From assembly GCF_002014965.1 (NCBI RefSeq), contig NZ_MUXT01000008.1:86753-150752 (forward strand): a DNA stretch of 64,000 bases, read 5' to 3'. The position numbers and the translations under genes were made by a program. Shown here in pieces: positions 1-9,569 of this stretch (within the stretch, counting starts at the first letter, position 1; each line of letters opens with the position of its first letter). The notes beneath the pieces are model-generated. The model saw only the letters and a program-made list of their open reading frames with translations. It was not told where the DNA came from and ran no database searches. The DNA comes from Moraxella canis. Its GTDB lineage: Bacteria; Pseudomonadota; Gammaproteobacteria; Pseudomonadales; Moraxellaceae.

Positions 1-34
1 GCTTGTTTTTATTTGATTAGATTGAATTAACCGA

Positions 35-391
35 TTATTGGCAACGAAATTTTATGGTATATTCAAAATCATCATCACGACTAAGCTTAGGAGCGGATTG
101 ACCAAAAATAGCGCCTGCAACACTCACCCCTTGCTCAATCATACGACCTGTACGCTCATCAAGAATACCATTATAAGTCAGCTTATCAGACACAACCACA
201 GGCGTGCGCATACCACATTGCTTTTTGGCGGCTGTCAAGGCGGACTCTTGGGCTTTGGTTTTGGTTGCACCCAAGCCTGTGGTTTCGTGAACGCCGTCAG
301 CGCGTGTGATGACAGGTGCAGTGGTAGATGTGCTGGCACAGGCTGATAGTAAGGTAGCAGCAGTAGCGATCGCTAGCAGTTTTTTCATCAT
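35..391 (-). CDS. Small putative lipoprotein of unknown function
   Basis: The 118-residue product starts with a lipoprotein signal peptide: MMKK, a hydrophobic stretch, then the lipobox LSAC with the lipidated Cys at residue 18. It is therefore probably acylated and anchored in the membrane facing the periplasm. The mature part is Thr/Lys/Ala-rich and has two further cysteines (in KQCG and FRCQ) that could form a disulfide. AGGAAG lies 2 bases before the first ATG and 5 before the second, so the start could be 391 or 388. I do not recognise the family. The stop lies close to the window edge, so downstream context is missing. Confidence 0.75.
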   Translation of the reverse strand: MMKKLLAIATAATLLSACASTSTTAPVITRADGVHETTGLGATKTKAQESALTAAKKQCGMRTPVVVSDKLTYNGILDERTGRMIEQGVSVAGAIFGQSAPKLSRDDDFEYTIKFRCQ

Positions 392-511
392 AACTTCCTA
401 ATGATAGACCAATTGATTTTGTCAGTATAACAAGAAATTACGGCATTTCAAGTAAGGTATTTTGCGCAACTGTGGGCTTTTTGTAGATCATGCTGCATAC
501 CATGCTAAGTT

Positions 512-538
512 TTGCACAGCAATAAATTATGATATAAT
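512..538 (+). promoter_or_regulatory. Candidate promoter of the alpha/beta hydrolase gene
   Basis: TATAAT at 533-538 is preceded by TG and one base, making an extended -10 element. TTGCAC at 512-517 is a possible -35 with a short 15-bp spacer. The hydrolase ATG follows about 30 bases downstream. Confidence 0.5.
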
Positions 539-567
539 GCGATTCATTTACCAAGCTGATTTTAATT

Positions 568-1212
568 ATGAAACAAGAGATATTACTGATCGATGCGCCT
601 GCAGGTGTGTTAGAAGTTGATGCCATTTGGCAGTCAGGCGAGCGAGCGGCTGAAGATGGCTTGGCGATTCTTTGTCATCCCAATCCTGCCCAAGGTGGCA
701 CGATGAATAATAAAGTGGTTAGCACCATGTATCGATTTTGTCGTGATGCTGGCATGGATGTGCTCAGGTTTAACTTTCGTGGTGTCGGTCAGTCAACTGG
801 AGTCACGGGTACCGGCGATGGCGAGCTTGAAGATGCGCTGAGGGTACTGCGATATGCTTTGGATAAAACCAAAGCCCGTAAGCTTTGGCTAGGGGGCTTT
901 AGTTTTGGTGGATATACTGCCGCACGCTTGGCAAGTCTGATGACGGATAATGAAGAATTTGCCGACGTGAATTTGCATAATTTAGCGCTCATCGCACCTT
1001 CAGTGATGCGTGTTGGCATGGCGTCTTTGCGTTGGCAGGCTGATCATACATTTATGATTTATGGCAATCAAGATAAACTGGTCAGTCCTGAGCATTTGGC
1101 GCAGTTTGCTGAAGAAAGGGATATTCCCACTACCGTGCTTTCAACAGGTCATTTTTTTCATGGTAAACTGGTTGAGCTTGGGCAGATTTTACAAGAACAA
1201 ACCCAAATTTAA
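568..1212 (+). CDS. Alpha/beta hydrolase (COG2945-like)
   Basis: A 214-residue cytosolic alpha/beta hydrolase. The nucleophile elbow GFSFGG puts the catalytic Ser at residue 112. HPNP (37-40) and GGTMNNKVV match the oxyanion-side signature of the small COG2945 hydrolases. The likely acid is the Asp in YGNQDK and the likely His is in STGHFFHG. No signal peptide or membrane segment is seen. Substrate is unknown. It is followed after 25 bp by zapE on the same strand. No clear Shine-Dalgarno precedes the ATG. Confidence 0.85.
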   Translation: MKQEILLIDAPAGVLEVDAIWQSGERAAEDGLAILCHPNPAQGGTMNNKVVSTMYRFCRDAGMDVLRFNFRGVGQSTGVTGTGDGELEDALRVLRYALDKTKARKLWLGGFSFGGYTAARLASLMTDNEEFADVNLHNLALIAPSVMRVGMASLRWQADHTFMIYGNQDKLVSPEHLAQFAEERDIPTTVLSTGHFFHGKLVELGQILQEQTQI

Positions 1213-1237
1213 ATTAAAAATATAACAAGGATTCATC

Positions 1238-2338
1238 ATGTCAAATCAAACTCCGTTAGAGCGCTATCAGGCTGCTTTGGCTACTGGCGATTTTAGTGAA
1301 GATGCCGTTCAGCTGGCGGCAGTGACTTATATGGATAATTTATATCACGAAATTATCAAAGCAGAAGATAATGCAGGCGGCGGATGGTTTTCAAGCCTAT
1401 TTAAATCTAAGCCAGCAACGCCGAAAGGGCTATATATGTGGGGCGGCGTGGGACGCGGTAAGACTTGGATGATGGATATGTTTTATGAAAGTCTGCCGAT
1501 AAAGCGTAAGATGCGAATGCATTTTCACCACTTTATGCAGCGTGTTCAGCGCGAATTGGTGGCGCTCCAAGGTCAATCCGACCCCTTGCAAAAAGTTGCC
1601 GATATCATTCATCAAGAAGCTGTAGTTATTTGCTTTGATGAATTTTTTGTCTCAAATGTATCAGATGCGATGATTTTGGGCGATTTATTTAGCATGTTGT
1701 TTGATCGCGGTATTACATTGGTGGCGACTTCTAACATTGAGCCATCAGGACTATACAAAAACGGCATTCATCGTGACAGATTCCTACCTGCGATCGCTCA
1801 AGTTGAAAAACATACAACCGTCATGAATATTGATGCTGGTATTGATTATCGCCTAAGACTGTTAAAGCAAGCTAAGCTTTACAGCTCACCTTTGACTGAT
1901 GACACAAAAAAGTGGCTGTCGGAGCGATTTGATACTTTGGCAGGGGGTCAGACCATCAGCACATCACCCATTGAGATTGGCGGTCGTAATATTGATATTA
2001 TTAAGCGCACAGAAACGATGCTACTGGCTGATTTTCGAGCGCTGTGTATGCAGCCGCGTTCGGCAGCAGATTTTATTGAGATTGCCAATGATTTTGATAC
2101 CGTCATGGTGGATAATGTGCCTGCTCTGAACGATACTCTCATGGATCCGACGCGCCGCTTTATTTATTTGGTTGATGAATTTTATGATCGCAGGGTAAAA
2201 CTTTTGATACGAGCTGAGCAGTCTATTTTAGAGCTTTATCAGGGCGAGAAATTGGCGTTTGAAATTGAGCGGACGCGTTCACGCTTATTGGAGATGCAGT
2301 CAGAAGAATACTTGGCAGAAGAGCATCGCTTGGATTAA
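1238..2338 (+). CDS. zapE: Cell division protein ZapE (AFG1-like ATPase)
   Basis: A 366-residue P-loop ATPase of the AFG1/ZapE family, which associates with the division ring in E. coli and is linked to Z-ring stability under stress. Walker A is GGVGRGKT at residues 69-76 and Walker B is ICFDE at 131-135. The pattern FDEFFVSNVSDAMIL and the sensor TSNIEPSGLYKNG are typical of this family. Length is close to the E. coli protein (375). An AAGGATT sequence precedes the ATG. It sits between a hydrolase and a nitroreductase with short gaps, so co-transcription is plausible. Confidence 0.93.
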   Translation: MSNQTPLERYQAALATGDFSEDAVQLAAVTYMDNLYHEIIKAEDNAGGGWFSSLFKSKPATPKGLYMWGGVGRGKTWMMDMFYESLPIKRKMRMHFHHFMQRVQRELVALQGQSDPLQKVADIIHQEAVVICFDEFFVSNVSDAMILGDLFSMLFDRGITLVATSNIEPSGLYKNGIHRDRFLPAIAQVEKHTTVMNIDAGIDYRLRLLKQAKLYSSPLTDDTKKWLSERFDTLAGGQTISTSPIEIGGRNIDIIKRTETMLLADFRALCMQPRSAADFIEIANDFDTVMVDNVPALNDTLMDPTRRFIYLVDEFYDRRVKLLIRAEQSILELYQGEKLAFEIERTRSRLLEMQSEEYLAEEHRLD

Positions 2339-2379
2339 TAGGACGATATTGATTTTTAATAAAAATTAAGGATAAAATA

Positions 2380-2955
2380 ATGACAAATGAAATTTTGACT
2401 ATCATTCACCAGCGCCGTAGCATCGGCAACTTATCCTCGCCCATGCCAAATGAGGCTGAACTACAAGCGGTATTGGGTGCGGCGATGGTGGCACCAGATC
2501 ATAAGCAGCTTAAGCCATGGCGTTTTTGGGTATTGACAGGTGAGGCGCTGACCGAATTTGGTCAAGTACTGCTATCAGCAGCGGAGCATGAAGCAGCATC
2601 ACGCGGTGAGGTTTTGGATGAAGTTGCCATCAAAAAAACACTGAATATGCCACTCAGAGCGCCCATGATCATTGTTATTGCAACGCAATATCAGTATCAC
2701 GAAAAAGTGCCACCATTTGAGCAGTTGCTGAGCGCAGGGGCGGCTGCCCAAAATATGCTACTCACGCTTGAGTCTTTGGGTTATCGAAGTGTCTGGCGCA
2801 CAGGTCCTTTGTGTAACACCCCTGAAGTTAAAGCTCATTTTGGCATTACAAAAGACAATACCATTTGTGGCTTGATTTATACTGGTTCAAGCAGCGTTCA
2901 GATGCCAGATCGTGAGACTGTAGATTTGTCTGACTATGTAGAATATCGTCAGTAA
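2380..2955 (+). CDS. Nitroreductase family protein (YdjA-like)
   Basis: A 191-residue FMN-dependent nitroreductase-fold protein. The N-terminal RRSIGNLS contributes to FMN phosphate binding in this family. The segment AAQNMLLTLESLGYRSVWRTG resembles the YdjA subgroup, minimal single-domain nitroreductases. Physiological substrate is not known for YdjA-type enzymes. AAGGAT sits about 9 bases before the ATG. It lies 41 bp after zapE and 38 bp before gpsA on the same strand. Confidence 0.88.
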   Translation: MTNEILTIIHQRRSIGNLSSPMPNEAELQAVLGAAMVAPDHKQLKPWRFWVLTGEALTEFGQVLLSAAEHEAASRGEVLDEVAIKKTLNMPLRAPMIIVIATQYQYHEKVPPFEQLLSAGAAAQNMLLTLESLGYRSVWRTGPLCNTPEVKAHFGITKDNTICGLIYTGSSSVQMPDRETVDLSDYVEYRQ

Positions 2956-2993
2956 CCGATTGTTTTTATTAATATTTAAAGGATGCATGCCGT

Positions 2994-4322
2994 ATGAAGC
3001 TGCGCAAACCGAATGTCAAAAACCAAAAAGTACAAAAAATTGTCGATGCTGCCAGCACTGGTATTGATGATGCGGTCAGCGCTATCAAAGAATCGGGCTT
3101 GCCCAACAAACCATTGATTTCGAGCATAGCTGAGCTTGCCGGTCTAAAAAAGAAAAAATCCGCCCAGCTTGCTGAATCGATGCAAGCGGCAGAGCAGGCA
3201 GTGTCGGATATTAATCAGATGAGCTTTGCCTTTTTGGGTGGTGGTAGTTTTGGGACTGCCATGGCAAATTTGGCAGCTAAAAATGGTTGCGATGCCACAT
3301 TGTGGGTACGAGATAAGCGCACCGTAAAGTCATTGCATAAAACTCGAATCAATAAAAAATACCTGCCAAATCATAAGCTTGATGAGCGTTTGAAATTCAG
3401 CCATGATCTTCAATCAGCAGTGGCAGGCGTGGACGTGATTTTCGTTGCTGTGCCCAGTTCAGCGTTTCGCGAGATGCTGACCAATATTAAGCCATTTATA
3501 ACGCACCAAGCGGTAGTTTCATTGACCAAAGGCATGGAAAAAGAGACGTTTGCGATGATGAGTGATATCATCCAAGAGGTATTGCCTGAGGTGAATTTTG
3601 GCGTCATGAGCGGACCAAACTTAGCGGTAGAAATTATGGATAATATGCCCACCGCGACAGTCATCGCCTCAGAATCAGAACCACTCAGAAAAGCAGTTCA
3701 AACTGCTTTACATAGCGCGTTTTTTCGTGTTTTTGCCAGCAATGATATTAAGGGAGTGGAGCTTGGTGGGGCGCTAAAAAACATCTATGCCATTGCCATG
3801 GGTATGGCGGCAGCGTATGATGTGGGTGAGAATACCAAAGCCATGCTACTCACTCGTGCTCTGGCAGAGATGAGCCGCTTTGGTGTGGCGGTTGGCGCCG
3901 ACCCTTTAACGTTTTTAGGGCTATCTGGCGTGGGGGATTTATATGCCACGTGTAGCTCGGTGCTCAGCCGAAACTATCGCATTGGTTATATGCTTGGTCA
4001 GGGTGTCAGTCTTGATCATGCCATCAAAAAGCTGGGTCAGACTGCCGAAGGCGTCAATACCATTCTTCAGGTGCATTCTCGCGCCAAAGAGCTGGGTATT
4101 TATATGCCCATTACTCATGCTCTGCACGCGGTATTATATGAGGATAAATCTGCGCTTGGTGTGGCGCTCAATTTGATGGAGACAGGTTTTAGAAGTGATG
4201 TGGAATTTGTCTTGCCGCATGATGAAAGCAATGTACGCCTGAGCCATGAGTTTAGCGAAGTGCTCAAGACCAGTGCCGATGCCAGCCCTAAAGATGAAGT
4301 TGAAACCAGTCATACGCCTTAG
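2994..4322 (+). CDS. gpsA: NAD(P)H-dependent glycerol-3-phosphate dehydrogenase, N-terminally extended
   Basis: Reduces dihydroxyacetone phosphate to sn-glycerol-3-phosphate for phospholipid synthesis. The Rossmann motif GGGSFGT is at residues 82-88. The substrate/Lys region AVVSLTKGME and GVELGGALKNIYAIAMG are clear GpsA signatures. The protein has 442 residues, about 100 more than E. coli GpsA (339). The surplus is a charged Lys/Ala-rich N-terminal segment of about 75 residues plus a C-terminal tail. AAGGA lies upstream of the first ATG (2994), whereas the internal Met76 (3219), where the canonical domain begins, has no visible ribosome-binding site, so the long form is preferred. Confidence 0.93.
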   Translation: MKLRKPNVKNQKVQKIVDAASTGIDDAVSAIKESGLPNKPLISSIAELAGLKKKKSAQLAESMQAAEQAVSDINQMSFAFLGGGSFGTAMANLAAKNGCDATLWVRDKRTVKSLHKTRINKKYLPNHKLDERLKFSHDLQSAVAGVDVIFVAVPSSAFREMLTNIKPFITHQAVVSLTKGMEKETFAMMSDIIQEVLPEVNFGVMSGPNLAVEIMDNMPTATVIASESEPLRKAVQTALHSAFFRVFASNDIKGVELGGALKNIYAIAMGMAAAYDVGENTKAMLLTRALAEMSRFGVAVGADPLTFLGLSGVGDLYATCSSVLSRNYRIGYMLGQGVSLDHAIKKLGQTAEGVNTILQVHSRAKELGIYMPITHALHAVLYEDKSALGVALNLMETGFRSDVEFVLPHDESNVRLSHEFSEVLKTSADASPKDEVETSHTP

Positions 4323-4355
4323 ACTTTGGGCATTAACTGTATCAAGGATAAATTT

Positions 4356-4853
4356 ATGAAAGTTATTTTTGTACGACATGGAAAAGCTGCGCCATATTGT
4401 GAAGATGATGCAGGGCGTGATCTTACCGAATTTGGGCGTCTGCAAGCACAGCAGACAGCTGAGTATCTTACCGAGCATTATCAGCTTGATCTTATCATCG
4501 CCAGTCCCTACAACCGTGCCGACCAGACTGCCAAGATTTTATTATCACAGGCGCTTGCCTTAGGTCAAAATCCAAGCTTTCTTAGCCTAAGCAGCATTAC
4601 GCCTGACGATGATCCTGTGATTGCCATCGATGATCTTGAGTATGCAGTGCGCACCAAGTTGGGTGAAGACTTGACGGGTAAATGTGTTGCGGTGGTCTGC
4701 CATATGCCGATTGTGGCATCTATCGTTGCCAAGCTTGAAAATTTAAGTCCTGCGTCATTTGAGTTAGCAGAAGCGCGGATTTTGCAGATGTCAGTTTTGG
4801 CTCAAGGCTTGGCAACGACCCAAGATACATTTATTCCTGATCAGCCCCAATAG
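4356..4853 (+). CDS. sixA: SixA-like phosphohistidine phosphatase
   Basis: A 165-residue histidine phosphatase of the SixA branch of the phosphoglycerate mutase superfamily. The RHG motif begins at residue 7, giving catalytic His8 as in E. coli SixA. DLTEFGRLQAQQTAEYL and SPYNRADQTAKIL follow, and the second His is in CHMPIV. SixA dephosphorylates phosphohistidine proteins (in E. coli NPr or ArcB has been proposed). The ATG at 4356 is chosen because AAGGA precedes it by 8 bases; a longer TTG-started reading at 4326 lacks such a signal. gpsA ends 33 bp upstream. Confidence 0.88.
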   Translation: MKVIFVRHGKAAPYCEDDAGRDLTEFGRLQAQQTAEYLTEHYQLDLIIASPYNRADQTAKILLSQALALGQNPSFLSLSSITPDDDPVIAIDDLEYAVRTKLGEDLTGKCVAVVCHMPIVASIVAKLENLSPASFELAEARILQMSVLAQGLATTQDTFIPDQPQ

Positions 4854-4877
4854 CCGTTGTAAATGATCAAATTTTAC

Positions 4878-4906
4878 TTGCAAATTAGCAATAGATTAAT
4901 TATAAT
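4878..4906 (+). promoter_or_regulatory. Promoter of the SRP RNA gene ffs
   Basis: TTGCAA (4878-4883) and TATAAT (4901-4906) are separated by exactly 17 bp, a near-consensus sigma70 promoter. The SRP RNA begins a few bases downstream. Confidence 0.85.
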
Positions 4907-4909
4907 ACT

Positions 4910-5027
<118 letters not shown>

Positions 5028-5056
5028 GCTTATTAATTCGTAAGACCAATAAAGAT

Positions 5057-5087
5057 AAAGTCTCGCCACATTCAGCGAGACTTTTTT
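5057..5087. terminator. Bidirectional intrinsic terminator between ffs and ybeY
   Basis: A perfect 10-bp stem (5057-5066 with 5075-5084) with an 8-base loop and T-run on the plus strand. The A-run on the other side gives a T-run for the minus-strand ybeY unit as well. Confidence 0.85.
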
Positions 5088-5105
5088 AGTAAAGCAAATA
5101 CTCAA

Positions 5106-5648
5106 TCAAGATTCAAGATAAGGATTTTGTATCCCAAGCTTTTCTAGGATTTGGATCTCAAAGCCTTCCATCTCATCAGCATCAGCATCACTGATCTCAT
5201 GATCAAAGCCCAATAAGTGGAGTACGCCATGGATGATCAAATGGGTCAGATGCGCTTTTAACGTTTTGCCTTGTGCGCGTGCTTCATCCTCAATGACTTG
5301 GTGGCACAGCACCAATTCTCCAAGCTCAATCACTTCCATCATGTTTAAAATCTCTGATGGCAGGGCGCTTGGATATGACAGCACATTGGTGGCATAATCC
5401 TTACCGCGCGCTTCAAGATTTAAAGCTTGACCCTCAGCGGTATCAACGATGTACAGGCTTAATGATTTGGGCTTATCCCAGATCATCTGCACATCGGGAA
5501 AGTAGGGGAATTGGGTGCCTTGATGAAGCTTTTGGGTCATGACCGATAATGCTGTGTCCAAGACCGCTGTCCAATCTGGACTTGAATATACTGATCGAAC
5601 AGCGGGTTCCAACTCATCGGAAAATCCCAAATCAATCTCATTTGGCAT
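5106..5648 (-). CDS. ybeY: Endoribonuclease YbeY
   Basis: A 180-residue single-strand-specific endoribonuclease needed for 16S rRNA 3'-end maturation and ribosome quality control. The zinc site H-x3-H-x5-H is present as His140, His144 and His150 in HLIIHGVLHLLGFDH. The ATG at 5648 overlaps the end of phoH by 11 bases, giving translational coupling. A longer open frame upstream is just the shadow of phoH. The phoH-ybeY pairing is the usual arrangement in proteobacteria. Confidence 0.95.
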   Translation of the reverse strand: MPNEIDLGFSDELEPAVRSVYSSPDWTAVLDTALSVMTQKLHQGTQFPYFPDVQMIWDKPKSLSLYIVDTAEGQALNLEARGKDYATNVLSYPSALPSEILNMMEVIELGELVLCHQVIEDEARAQGKTLKAHLTHLIIHGVLHLLGFDHEISDADADEMEGFEIQILEKLGIQNPYLES

Positions 5649-6711
5649 CAATATCACCTGCTTTGGCGGCAAGTTTTTCAGCGATACGCGCCGCTTTTCT
5701 TTCCGCAGCTGCCATCTCTTGTTCTTCGTCAAATTGATCATAAGCTTGAACGATTTTTTGAACCAAATGATGGCGCACCACATCTTTGCTATCAAAGCGA
5801 GTGATGTGAATTTCATCAATCTTGGATAAAATCTGCAAGGCTTGAGCCAAGCCAGATTTGTGACCACGAGGTAAATCAACTTGCGTCATATCACCTGTAA
5901 TTACCGCTCGAGAACCAAAACCCAAACGCGTCAAGAACATTTTCATTTGCTCTGGGGTGGTGTTCTGCGCTTCATCAAGGATCACAAATGAATTATTCAG
6001 CGTCCGTCCGCGCATATAAGCAAGCGGCGCAACTTCAATGACTTGGCGCTCAAGTAATTTGCCAACTTTTTCAAAGCCTAGCATTTCATACAATGCATCA
6101 TACAAAGGGCGCAGATAAGGGTCAATTTTTTGAGTCAAATCACCCGGCAAAAATCCCAATTTCTCACCCGCCTCAACCGCTGGTCTGACCAGCAAAATCC
6201 GTTCGATCTCTCCGCGCTCAAGCATATCCACTGCACAGGCTACTGCCAGATAAGTCTTGCCCGTACCCGCTGGACCAACGCCAAAAGACACATCCGAAAC
6301 TAATATTTTTTTGACGTACTCTTGCTGATTGTAGCCTCTTGGCGTGATCTTGCCTTTGCGTGTGCGCAAAGAGATATCGGCATAGCTTTTGTCTTTTGAG
6401 TTGCTGCCATTTTTTTTGCCCGGAGTTTCATCATGATCACTATCACGCGATAAGCTGGATTGAACAATCAAATGAAGCTCTTCTCCGGTGATGTCATTTT
6501 GTTCGCCAGCAAGCTCCGCCAATTTATCTATGATGATTTCGGTGCGCTCAACAGGAGTAAGCTCGCCTGTGACAATAAACTTATCTTGTCGCTGAGCGAT
6601 TTGGACTTCAAGTCGGTCTTGGATGTATTTGATGTGCTTGTTATATTCGCCAAGCAAGGTGCGTAATTCATGCGTGTTTAAATTGGTTTGAATGGTGCGA
6701 GTGATGCTCAA
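5638..6711 (-). CDS. ybeZ: PhoH-like ATPase (YbeZ)
   Basis: A PhoH-family P-loop ATPase that partners YbeY in RNA metabolism. Walker A GPAGTGKT is at about residues 146-153, followed by RPAVEAGEKLGFLPGD and the Walker B-like ILDEAQN. I place the start at the TTG at 6711 (MSITRTIQ, 357 residues) because AAAGGA lies 6 bases upstream. An in-frame ATG at 6780 would add 23 residues but has no such signal and encodes an atypical Pro/His-rich segment. The N-terminal part is the usual nucleic-acid-binding extension of YbeZ. Confidence 0.93.
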   Translation of the reverse strand: MSITRTIQTNLNTHELRTLLGEYNKHIKYIQDRLEVQIAQRQDKFIVTGELTPVERTEIIIDKLAELAGEQNDITGEELHLIVQSSLSRDSDHDETPGKKNGSNSKDKSYADISLRTRKGKITPRGYNQQEYVKKILVSDVSFGVGPAGTGKTYLAVACAVDMLERGEIERILLVRPAVEAGEKLGFLPGDLTQKIDPYLRPLYDALYEMLGFEKVGKLLERQVIEVAPLAYMRGRTLNNSFVILDEAQNTTPEQMKMFLTRLGFGSRAVITGDMTQVDLPRGHKSGLAQALQILSKIDEIHITRFDSKDVVRHHLVQKIVQAYDQFDEEQEMAAAERKAARIAEKLAAKAGDIDAK

Positions 6712-6903
6712 AGAGTATTCCTTTTGTTGCGGCAAATGACTTGGCTGACGGTGACAGATCATGATGGGATGAATCATCAACCAAGCGCCATGTTATCGAA
6801 ATGAACAATTTCTACATTGGGTTCATAAACGATAAATTCAATCTTTTGAGCAGATTTTACCTATCGTCTTTTTAGTATAGCAAATGATTGTGCCAAAATG
6901 ATG

Positions 6904-6931
6904 AAAAGCAGTCAAAATTCGACTGCTTTTT
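6904..6931 (-). terminator. Terminator after accC
   Basis: A perfect 10-bp stem (6904-6913 with 6921-6930), 7-base loop and flanking A/T runs, located 20 bp past the accC stop. The surrounding gap (6712-6951) otherwise holds only upstream sequence of phoH. Confidence 0.75.
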
Positions 6932-6951
6932 AACACATTAAAAACAAAATA

Positions 6952-8295
6952 TCACTGCGCTTTTAGCATATGACCTTCAAGATAGTGAATATTTTGTGCT
7001 TCCTCACAGAATGCTTCGTCTTGTAAGATCACATCTCGGTGCAAAGGGATATTGGTTTTGACGCCCTCAATGACCAATTCATCAAGCGCATGCAGGGTCT
7101 TGGCAATGGCTTGACGGCGGGTCTGGGCATGGCATATCAGCTTACCGATCAAAGAGTCGTAATAGCTTGGAATGGTATACCCCTGATAAAGGTGAGAATC
7201 AAAACGAATCCCGGAGCCACTCGGTGTAAATAGCTGCTGAATCTGACCAGGCGATGGCATAAAGGTCTGTGGGTCTTCAGCATTAATACGGCACTCAATG
7301 GCATGACCTCGAATGGTAATCTCATCTTGATGATAAGACAGTCCATAGCCTGCAGCGATTTTTAATTGTTCAACCACAATGTCTATGCCTGTAATCATCT
7401 CGGTTACGGGATGTTCAACTTGAACACGAGTATTCATCTCAATAAAGAAAAACTCCCCGTCTTCGTATAAAAATTCAAATGTCCCTGCGCCGCGGTAGCC
7501 AATTTTTTTACAAGCACGAACGCACGCTTCCAAAATCGGTGTACGAACTTCGTCAGGAATGTCAGGTGCAGGCGCTTCTTCGAGGACTTTCTGGTGTCTG
7601 CGCTGAAGCGAGCAATCGCGATCAAAAAGATGGAGTGCATTACCATTGCCATCACCGAGCACTTGAACTTCCACATGGCGAGGGTTTTTCAAAAAGCGCT
7701 CCATATACACCGTATCGTCACCAAAAGCACTTTGCGCTTCTGTTTTAGCGGCTTGTACCTGGTTTAATAGCTCTTCAAAACGCTCAACAACACGCATACC
7801 ACGACCACCGCCACCGGCTGCGGCTTTGACAATTAAAGGAAAGCCAATCTTGCGAGCTTGTTCTTCGGCATTGCTTAGAGTGATCGCACCCACAGAGCCT
7901 GGCACAGTCGGCACGCCTGCTTCTTTCATGGCATTGATGGCTGAGACTTTGTTACCCATTAGGCGGATGTGCTCTGGATGTGGACCGACAAAAGTCAAGC
8001 CAGCTTCTTCAACGCGCTCAGCAAACTCGGCATTTTCTGATAAAAAGCCATAGCCTGGATGTATGGCGTCTGCAGCAGTGACTTCAGCGGCTGCTAAAAG
8101 AGCGTTAATATCCAAATAGCTTTGAGCAGAAGGGGCATTACCGATACACACCGCTTCATCAACAAAGCGTAAATGCATCAAATCCTTATCGGCAGTGGAA
8201 TATACGCCCACCGTCGCGATGCCTAATTGCTTGCATGCGCGCACGATGCGTAAAGCAATCTCGCCGCGGTTTGCAATGAGAAGTTTTTTAATCAT
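6952..8295 (-). CDS. accC: Acetyl-CoA carboxylase, biotin carboxylase subunit
   Basis: Carboxylates the biotin of AccB with ATP and bicarbonate in the first committed step of fatty acid synthesis. At 447 residues it matches E. coli AccC (449). N-terminal [16 protein letters not shown], the glycine-rich ATP loop [10 protein letters not shown], and the catalytic region [16 protein letters not shown] are all present. GGAAG precedes the ATG. It lies 12 bp downstream of accB, forming the standard accBC unit. Confidence 0.98.
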   Translation of the reverse strand: MIKKLLIANRGEIALRIVRACKQLGIATVGVYSTADKDLMHLRFVDEAVCIGNAPSAQSYLDINALLAAAEVTAADAIHPGYGFLSENAEFAERVEEAGLTFVGPHPEHIRLMGNKVSAINAMKEAGVPTVPGSVGAITLSNAEEQARKIGFPLIVKAAAGGGGRGMRVVERFEELLNQVQAAKTEAQSAFGDDTVYMERFLKNPRHVEVQVLGDGNGNALHLFDRDCSLQRRHQKVLEEAPAPDIPDEVRTPILEACVRACKKIGYRGAGTFEFLYEDGEFFFIEMNTRVQVEHPVTEMITGIDIVVEQLKIAAGYGLSYHQDEITIRGHAIECRINAEDPQTFMPSPGQIQQLFTPSGSGIRFDSHLYQGYTIPSYYDSLIGKLICHAQTRRQAIAKTLHALDELVIEGVKTNIPLHRDVILQDEAFCEEAQNIHYLEGHMLKAQ

Positions 8296-8307
8296 GATGT
8301 CTTCCTG

Positions 8308-8733
8308 TTAGGCTTTGTAGCGAATGACAGGCTGACCAAATTCGACCACTTCGGCATTATTGACCAAGATTTCTTCAATAATACCGCTTTGGGTGGCTTC
8401 TAAGGGATTCATAATTTTCATGGCTTCGATGATACCAAGCGTATCACCGGCTTCGACTTTTTGACCGACCTTCACAAAAGGAGGATCGTTAGGGCTTGGT
8501 GCCGAATAAAATACGCCAACCATTGGTGAGGTTTCAAGCTTACCACTTGGCGTAGCGGCTGAGGCAGGAGACGGCGCTGGGGAAGCGACAGGGGCAACTT
8601 GAGGTACGGCGACAGTTTGGAATGCTGTGTTACGCGTGAGGCTGATGTATTTGTCATCATGACCGTATTCCAAATTTAACAGATCTTTTTCTTCCATCAG
8701 ATCTACCAGTTCACGAATTTTTTTGATGTCCAT
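8308..8733 (-). CDS. accB: Biotin carboxyl carrier protein of acetyl-CoA carboxylase
   Basis: The 141-residue carrier has an N-terminal domain, an Ala/Pro-rich linker (about residues 41-63) and a C-terminal biotinyl domain. The biotin attachment motif EAMKIMNP gives Lys106. The proline-rich thumb region NDPPFVKVG is also present. The start at 8733 is preceded by AAAGGTG at good spacing; two further in-frame ATG/TTG positions upstream are not. The 190-bp leader up to 8925 carries the promoter. Confidence 0.96.
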   Translation of the reverse strand: MDIKKIRELVDLMEEKDLLNLEYGHDDKYISLTRNTAFQTVAVPQVAPVASPAPSPASAATPSGKLETSPMVGVFYSAPSPNDPPFVKVGQKVEAGDTLGIIEAMKIMNPLEATQSGIIEEILVNNAEVVEFGQPVIRYKA

Positions 8734-8851
8734 CAGCATCACCTTTAATATGAATGTTAATACAAAACCAACCACCAGCTGATATGCTAAAGCGAGCAAA
8801 GAAATACACTCAGTAAATCAGCTTGCGCGATTGCTAAAATTATCTTTATAT

Positions 8852-8879
8852 AGTGTACATTCGTTTTATTTTATTGCAA
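8852..8879 (-). promoter_or_regulatory. Candidate accBC promoter
   Basis: On the minus strand TTGCAA (8874-8879) and TACACT (8852-8857) are 16 bp apart. This predicts a leader of about 110 nt before accB; long leaders are usual for accB in proteobacteria. Confidence 0.55.
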
Positions 8880-8925
8880 GTGTTTTTTGTAATATTTTGG
8901 TACAATTTGGCAAACTGATGCGTGC

Positions 8926-9561
8926 TTAAGTAAATTTGGGCGCAGTATAAGCCGATGTATCATCCATCCAACTGGGCTTGACCCATTTTTGAGATTCGGT
9001 AAACTGATAATTTGCCATTTTTGTCAGCAGTGCAGGGATGTTATCAGCCACACAAATCAAGTCAATGTTTGAAATGGGCATAAATCCTGCCTCTGCCGTC
9101 TGCTCAAGAAGCTTAAGAAAAGGATTAAAAAACCCGTCAATGTTAAGAACGCCGATCGGTTTGGTGTGCTGACGCAGCTGCGCAAGTGAGATCACCTCAA
9201 AAAGCTCTTCATAAGTGCCAATGCCACCAGGCAAAGCGATGAACGCATCGCCTAAAGCAATCATTTTAAGCTTACGACTTGCCATATCTTCTGTGATGAT
9301 CAGCTCGCTCAAGCCATGGTGCGCCACTTCTTTATCCTTCAAAAATCTGGGAATGACACCGATGCTTTTGCCGCCATGTGCGATGATGCTGTCTGCAATC
9401 GTGCCCATCAAGCCGACATTACCACCACCATACACCAACGTGATACCATGCTCCGCCAAGGCTTTACCCAAGCTTTGGGCGGCATGATAATAAGCGGGGG
9501 TATCGCCAAAGTTTGAACCGCAATACACGACCACGTGTGCAAATTTGTCTTGATAATTCAT
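8926..9561 (-). CDS. LOG family protein (putative cytokinin riboside 5'-monophosphate phosphoribohydrolase)
   Basis: A 211-residue Rossmann-like protein with both LOG signatures: GGGNVGLMG (45-53) and PGGIGTYEE (111-119). Characterised LOG enzymes cleave nucleoside monophosphates to base and ribose phosphate; older annotations of lysine decarboxylase are wrong for this family. It is the last gene of the ybaB-recR-rnd-LOG unit, 8 bp after rnd. The exact substrate here is not shown by sequence. Confidence 0.88.
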   Translation of the reverse strand: MNYQDKFAHVVVYCGSNFGDTPAYYHAAQSLGKALAEHGITLVYGGGNVGLMGTIADSIIAHGGKSIGVIPRFLKDKEVAHHGLSELIITEDMASRKLKMIALGDAFIALPGGIGTYEELFEVISLAQLRQHTKPIGVLNIDGFFNPFLKLLEQTAEAGFMPISNIDLICVADNIPALLTKMANYQFTESQKWVKPSWMDDTSAYTAPKFT

Positions 9562-9569
9562 GTTTATGA

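Noticed and set aside
6712..6780. Extended N-terminus of the PhoH-like protein
   Set aside because: The added residues are unlike the family and lack a ribosome-binding site, whereas TTG 6711 has a good one.
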